Positions 6,865 to 11,007 of a stretch of DNA of 11,007 nucleotides are shown piece by piece. The DNA is from an uncultured Mollicutes bacterium (GTDB lineage Bacteria; Bacillota_I; Bacilli_A; Acholeplasmatales; Anaeroplasmataceae). Made by a program: the position numbers and the translations under genes. The notes under the pieces were generated by a model that saw only the letters and a program-made list of their open reading frames with translations, did no database searches and had not been told where the DNA came from. Within the stretch, counting starts at the first letter, position 1. Each line of letters begins with the position of its first letter. Location of the stretch: the NCBI GenBank assembly GCA_937905855.1, contig CALCWU010000028.1:1-11007 (forward strand), written 5' to 3'.

Positions 6865-6900
6865 CAACGACTTAGTTGACAAGCGTTGCTTTATTTTTTT
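6863..6900 (+). terminator. Terminator between the regulator and the lipoprotein genes
   Basis: AGCAACG at 6863-6869 pairs with CGTTGCT at 6884-6890. CTT 6871-6873 with AAG 6881-6883 extends the stem past a bulged A. A T-rich tail (6891-6900) follows. The stem begins within the regulator's TAG stop. Only 40 bases separate it from the next start, so the lipoprotein genes either depend on read-through or use a promoter I could not place. Confidence 0.8.
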
Positions 6901-6925
6901 AGGGCAAAAATTATAATTAAGGTCG

Positions 6926-6934
6926 AAAGGAGGT
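6926..6934 (+). promoter_or_regulatory. Strong ribosome binding site of the first lipoprotein gene
   Basis: AAAGGAGGT is a near-perfect Shine-Dalgarno, 6 bases before the ATG at 6941. It fixes that start and implies high translation whenever the message is made. Confidence 0.85.
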
Positions 6935-6940
6935 AAAAAT

Positions 6941-8653
6941 ATGAAAAAAAGATTTTTGTTTATTGTGTTCTTTTTCATATTAATATTATTTACATCTTGT
7001 GATGAAGCAAATGATATTGTAGGAAGTAATTCCTCTAATGAGCCTATATATTGTACAATTAGTTATAATACAGGCTATGATTTAATAATGAATTCTGAAA
7101 GGTATTTAAAAGGTGAAAAGATTACTTTAGTTACTCTTTCAAGACCTGGTTATGAATTTATAGGATGGTCAGCAACTAATGATGAAGCAAATGTAATTAC
7201 AAAAATCATTGCTCAAAATGATTGTACATTATATGCAATATGGAGGCAAGAGGCAATCGAATGTAATATTGAGGTTGATTATATTTTAAATAATGAGACC
7301 TGGACTAACACTTGGATTGATTCTTTAACAAATGAATCTAAAATTAGATTACCAGAAATCAATGTAAAGCCCATCTATTATTTTAATGATGAAGAAGTCT
7401 CATTTGAGGATTTTCATTATAAGGATGAATATTTTAATTTGCCTGAAAAGAAGTTCAAAGTAGTTTATCATTTTGAAAATTATGAAGTTATTGAAAATCG
7501 TTTCATAGTGCTAAAGGAAGAAAAGAAGCTTTTAGATAAATGGGGTGCTGTCTATCCTTATACAATCTCAGATATTAATCCAAATTTAATTAGCTATGAG
7601 TATGTTGATTTAAAATGCTATGCTGATTTAGAATCACTCAATAATATTTCAAAGGAACAATATGATTTGTTATGCTTAGATTATGTAAAATATGATATTG
7701 TTAATCCATATGATGATCCAAGATATTTTTATCAAAAAATTTATGTTATTGGCGATAAAATTTATTATTTTGCCTATAAAGATAGCATTTTTGAAGGAAC
7801 TTATAAAGATGGTGAAAAGTTATTTGCAACAAATAATGAAGAAGTTACAACTACAATTTATGTTGGAATTAAGAATGGCCTTGCCTTTGTATCTTCTGAA
7901 TATGATGATGTTTATCTTTATTCTTTAGAGTTTAGTACAAGGGAATTTAAAACTCTTCCGTCAGATGATACTATTATATTTCAATTTGATGAAAATAATA
8001 TTATTATGAAGGAAAATGATATCGAAACTAGATTTTTAAATGTTAAGAATTTAAATTTAGGAGAAAATTCAATATCATTTAATTATAAGGAAAAAGATTA
8101 TCTTTTTGAAATAAAGGATGGTTATATATTCATTTGTCCTGCAAATGTATTAAATGAAGAAGATTATACATTAGAGGATATAACCTTTATATTTAAAGAG
8201 GATATAAATAACCCTTGTTATGTATATAAATTAAAAAATGATTCATATGGAATCATCAAAATAAGGGAGTATTTTTATGATGAAGATGATATATCTATAA
8301 AAGTATTTAAGTTTTCTAATATAGAAATAATAAATCCTGATTTAGTAACAAAGGATTATATAATTTATAAAGATTATAATATTATTCATATTAAGGCTAA
8401 AAAAATAATGGAAATTTATGATGATGAATTTATTGAGTCATTAACTAAAAACAGCTATAGCTTATATATAAAAAATAATTATGCATATTTCTTATATAAT
8501 GATAAGGTGGCTGTGGTAAATGTTTATGGTGATACTAATATTTATCAGGCTCTAGACATCACAGATGAATATTTTAGTTATCAATATAGTGGTGCAAATA
8601 TTAAAGTTTATTATTCTAGCTTAGAAAGAATCGAATTAGAAAATGAGGTATAA
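6941..8653 (+). CDS. Surface lipoprotein with InlB/Flg_new repeat
   Basis: This 570-residue protein is predicted to be anchored outside the cell by lipid. It starts with a signal peptide (MKKR, a hydrophobic run to residue 17) and a lipobox-like LFTSC with C20 as the lipidation site; Phe at -3 is less usual than Leu. Residues about 38-104 form one InlB B-repeat (Listeria-Bacteroides repeat, PF09479), recognised by the spacing and the RPGYEFIGW and TLYAIWRQEA motifs. The remaining 460 or so residues hold repeated short beta-type units, such as DKIYYFAYKDSIFEG, GLAFVSSEYDDVYLYS and NYAYFLYNDKVAVVNV. This suggests a beta-propeller or similar repeat fold, as in DUF5050-like proteins, but I cannot assign a family. 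The body is Asp/Glu/Tyr-rich and acidic. It is followed 3 bases later by the next lipoprotein gene. Function is unknown; surface binding or sensing is likely. Confidence 0.75.
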   Translation: MKKRFLFIVFFFILILFTSCDEANDIVGSNSSNEPIYCTISYNTGYDLIMNSERYLKGEKITLVTLSRPGYEFIGWSATNDEANVITKIIAQNDCTLYAIWRQEAIECNIEVDYILNNETWTNTWIDSLTNESKIRLPEINVKPIYYFNDEEVSFEDFHYKDEYFNLPEKKFKVVYHFENYEVIENRFIVLKEEKKLLDKWGAVYPYTISDINPNLISYEYVDLKCYADLESLNNISKEQYDLLCLDYVKYDIVNPYDDPRYFYQKIYVIGDKIYYFAYKDSIFEGTYKDGEKLFATNNEEVTTTIYVGIKNGLAFVSSEYDDVYLYSLEFSTREFKTLPSDDTIIFQFDENNIIMKENDIETRFLNVKNLNLGENSISFNYKEKDYLFEIKDGYIFICPANVLNEEDYTLEDITFIFKEDINNPCYVYKLKNDSYGIIKIREYFYDEDDISIKVFKFSNIEIINPDLVTKDYIIYKDYNIIHIKAKKIMEIYDDEFIESLTKNSYSLYIKNNYAYFLYNDKVAVVNVYGDTNIYQALDITDEYFSYQYSGANIKVYYSSLERIELENEV

Positions 8654-8656
8654 AAA

Positions 8657-10879
8657 ATGAAAAAGAAGTTAGTAGTTTTTAGTTTGTTTGCTTTGCTATT
8701 GCTTCAAAGCTGTGGTGAGGAAAATATTAATAGTAATAATACAATTAATAGTAATATAGTAGGAAGCAGCATAACAAGTAATAGTACAACAAGTAGTAGC
8801 ACAACAGGTACAAGTGAAATACATATTCATAAAAATGTACTTGATTCACATCATGATGCTACATGTATTGAAAGGGCATATGATATTTATAGATGTAGTG
8901 AATGTGGCGCAATTGAAAAAAGATATGTTGGATCATTGGGAAAGCATTCACTAGTTCATTATGATGCAGTACCAGCTAGCTTTGAAGCTGATGGTAATCT
9001 TGAATATTATAAATGCGAAATTTGTGATCAAACATTTTGGGATAGTGAAGGAGAGCAATTAGCATCATCTTGGGAAATAGTAATTTTAAAAAAGAAGCAA
9101 TTTGAAACAGATGGTGATATTACATATGAATATGATCTTAATGGTAACATTATAAAAATGTGGTATCCAGTTGATGCAAAGGATGACCTAGATATAGTTA
9201 AAGTTTTGATTGAATATGAATATGATAATCAAAATCAAAAGATTAAGGAAACTTGGAATTATTTAGGACAAAATGAAGAAGTTCTATTGAAAAATATTCA
9301 AAGCTTTGAATATGATTCTAATAATGAAATAAAAAAAGTAACAACTGAAGAATATAATAAAGATAAAGTCTTAATTTTAAAACAAATAAATGATGTTGAA
9401 ATTTATTCTTTAAATCTAAAATATGAAAATGGTATTTATCTTGGAAAAGAAGAATATATTGCAAATTATAGTGATGATAATATTTTAATTAGAGCGTCTA
9501 GAACTTATTATGATGCTAATGACGTAATAACTAATGAATGTTTGACAGAATTAAAGGAAAATAGTAAGCATATTAATTATTATTTGGAAGAAGTTAATAA
9601 TTACGAATTACAACAGGGCTACAAAATTGTTAGATATCATGATGAGGAAATTGAGATATCTAGCTATTATACAGATCAAGATGGTACTAGACGAAGTGAA
9701 AGCATTTTAAATGACGATTTCAAGAAGGTTGAAACTAAAACTGATTATTATTCGTCTGATGGTGTTTTAATTAATTCAAGAACTGAATATTATAATGATT
9801 CTAATCAAAAATATCAGGAAATTAACATAACTTATCTAAATGGAGCTATTGATGTAAAGGGAGTAACTGAATATACCTACAATGATAATGGCCTAGAGAT
9901 TAAAAAGGAAACTGCTTATTATGATTCAGCTAATCAATATACAGGAAAAGATATTGATGAAACTAAATATAATGATCAAAATGAGGTAAATTATACATCA
10001 TCTTTTAAATATGATAAGGATGATAAGCTTACATATAAGGAAATTAATTCTATAGTATATTATTCTAAGAAAATTTTAAATTCATCAATCATCGAAGAAA
10101 TTTATGATGAAGAGAAAAATACTTTAACTAGAAATACTTATAATTTAAATGAGGTTTTATTAAAGACTTATATTAAAAGTGTAAATGGTGATGAAAAAAT
10201 TGAAACCACAACTTCTTATAATACAGATGGAACCTTAAATGAAACTACAATTTATCAATATGTAAAAGAAGACTTAACCAGAAGAGAAATTTATCAATAC
10301 AAAGATTCTAAACTTTATTTTAAAGATATTAATACCTACGAAAATGGCAACGAAATGACATGGGAGCGTGAAAGACATTTGGATGATGGAAATACTGAAA
10401 AATTTATATATAATTATACATATGATGATAATAACCGTGTTATAAGGGAAAATGTTGTATATTATGAAAATGATGAATTATTTATAACTAAAGTATATAA
10501 TTATTTATATAGAGGGCTAGTTAGGGAAACATCAAGTCATTATGAATATGATTTAAAGGGTAATCTTTATTATGAAGAAATTAATGGAACCGTTTTAAAA
10601 AGAAGAATTGAAAGTCACCAAGGAGCTGGAAATGTTTTATATGAATATTCATCATATAAATATGAAAAGGGTAATATTTCCGAAGAAACAATATTAACAT
10701 ATACAAAAGCTTGTGAATTTACTGGTGAGAAAAAGGTTTGTGTTTATACATATGATGATGCTCGTATTAAAACAAAAGCTGTTATTACTCATTATGAAAA
10801 TGATGTTGCAAAATATAAAGAAACAATTACTTATGATGCTGAGGGTAATATAACTGATAGATCAACAGAGTGGCTATAA
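8657..10879 (+). CDS. Large lipoprotein: CxxC ribbon modules plus YD-like repeats
   Basis: This 740-residue lipoprotein has a signal peptide (MKKK, hydrophobic core) and a good lipobox LQSC with C19. Residues 20-56 are an Asn/Ser/Thr linker. Residues about 57-145 hold two ribbon-like modules of a kind common in Firmicute surface proteins: C70, C80-C83 (YRCSECG), His-rich spacing, then C120-C123 (YKCEICD). They may bind zinc or form a rigid stalk. From about 157 to the end come roughly 20 degenerate repeats such as YEYDLNGN, YEYDNQNQ, YTYNDNGL, YTYDDNNR and ITYDAEGN, related in pattern to YD/RHS repeats. No C-terminal toxin or RHS core motif is seen; the protein ends on a repeat. GAGG at 8645-8648 inside the previous gene serves the ATG, so the two are co-transcribed and probably coupled. 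Likely an adhesin or binding stalk; function not established. Confidence 0.75.
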   Translation: MKKKLVVFSLFALLLLQSCGEENINSNNTINSNIVGSSITSNSTTSSSTTGTSEIHIHKNVLDSHHDATCIERAYDIYRCSECGAIEKRYVGSLGKHSLVHYDAVPASFEADGNLEYYKCEICDQTFWDSEGEQLASSWEIVILKKKQFETDGDITYEYDLNGNIIKMWYPVDAKDDLDIVKVLIEYEYDNQNQKIKETWNYLGQNEEVLLKNIQSFEYDSNNEIKKVTTEEYNKDKVLILKQINDVEIYSLNLKYENGIYLGKEEYIANYSDDNILIRASRTYYDANDVITNECLTELKENSKHINYYLEEVNNYELQQGYKIVRYHDEEIEISSYYTDQDGTRRSESILNDDFKKVETKTDYYSSDGVLINSRTEYYNDSNQKYQEINITYLNGAIDVKGVTEYTYNDNGLEIKKETAYYDSANQYTGKDIDETKYNDQNEVNYTSSFKYDKDDKLTYKEINSIVYYSKKILNSSIIEEIYDEEKNTLTRNTYNLNEVLLKTYIKSVNGDEKIETTTSYNTDGTLNETTIYQYVKEDLTRREIYQYKDSKLYFKDINTYENGNEMTWERERHLDDGNTEKFIYNYTYDDNNRVIRENVVYYENDELFITKVYNYLYRGLVRETSSHYEYDLKGNLYYEEINGTVLKRRIESHQGAGNVLYEYSSYKYEKGNISEETILTYTKACEFTGEKKVCVYTYDDARIKTKAVITHYENDVAKYKETITYDAEGNITDRSTEWL
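8726..8756 (+). repeat. 13-bp direct repeat in the lipoprotein linker
   Basis: ATTAATAGTAATA occurs at 8726-8738 and again at 8744-8756, an 18-base (six-codon) period encoding INSN-type units. It continues into Ser/Thr codon runs up to about 8816. The period is a multiple of three, so slippage would change linker length and keep the frame. Confidence 0.6.
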
Positions 10880-10953
10880 ATTGGATGATTTGTTATGATA
10901 ATATAAAATTGTAAATATAATAAATTAAATAAAAAAATATAGGAGTAAGCAAA

Positions 10954-11007
10954 TTGTTGAATAGCAAATTAAATAATAAGAATAGAAATAAAATAGATCA
11001 AAATAAT
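10954..11007 (+). CDS. Probable start of a further gene, cut by window end
   Basis: AGGAG at 10941-10945 lies 8 bases before a TTG at 10954, with a second TTG next to it. The frame is then open for all 18 codons to the window edge (MLNSKLNNKNRNKIDQNN). The residues are Asn/Lys-rich, uninformative, and could come from non-coding AT-rich DNA. A TATAAT at 10916-10921 could be its -10 box, but the nearest -35-like TTGTTA (10890-10895) is 20 bases away. No hairpin terminator is visible after the stop at 10879, so it may also be read from upstream. Confidence 0.35.
   Translation, partial: MLNSKLNNKNRNKIDQNN

Noticed and set aside
6876..6881. Perfect -35 box TTGACA in the loop of the terminator after the regulator
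   Set aside because: No -10 box at 16-18 bases; the nearest TATAAT (6912-6917) is 30 bases away, so it does not form a promoter.
1..11007. tRNA, rRNA, CRISPR array or insertion sequence
   Set aside because: No regularly spaced repeats, no transposase motifs and no tRNA-like cloverleaf or CCA-type ends were noticed on either strand by reading.

Overview
The DNA is very AT-rich and all genes lie on the + strand. They have low-GC Gram-positive features: AAGGAGG-type ribosome binding sites, TTGATT/TATAAT promoters, Lys-start lipoprotein signal peptides, an InlB-type repeat and CxxC-ribbon surface proteins. The host is most likely a low-GC Bacilli or Erysipelotrichia-like bacterium, perhaps from a gut community. 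That placement rests on overall style, not on a marker gene. Every readable gene ends in TAA or TAG and none in TGA, while Trp is always TGG, so nothing argues for a non-standard code.

Left part (1-5729) is a defence island. It opens inside an operon encoding the end of JetC (SMC-like ATPase) and all of JetD (Toprim-type subunit). These are the last two genes of a Wadjet plasmid-restriction system, closed by a symmetrical hairpin terminator. Next is the decayed 5' third of an archaeal-type AAA ATPase (DUF234-like) gene, with one frameshift and three in-frame stops. Then comes a second defence module with its own promoter: RloA (ABC-type AAA ATPase) and RloB (small protein with an E...DxD acidic pattern). 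rloA and rloB lie in the same reading frame, separated by one TAG. The rloB start is abnormal: a strong ribosome binding site sits just before the TAG, but the only start codon in frame is a TTG 72 nt later, so the gene may have lost one base near its start.

Middle (5576-5946): a 371-nt gap holds a possible alternative-pairing leader, a strong terminator, an inverted repeat and a good promoter for the next gene.

Right part (5947-10879) is a cell-surface cluster: a regulator with an N-terminal XRE helix-turn-helix, one membrane segment and an extracellular domain, followed after a terminator by two lipoprotein genes 3 nt apart. The first carries an InlB/Flg_new repeat and a beta-rich body. 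The second carries two CxxC ribbon-like modules and about 580 residues of degenerate YD-like repeats. The layout suggests a membrane sensor-regulator next to the surface proteins it may control, which is inference. A further gene probably begins at 10954 and runs off the window.

The most unusual points are the single-TAG rloA/rloB frame with its apparent lost start, the ATPase pseudogene between two defence systems, and the one-piece membrane regulator beside repeat lipoproteins.
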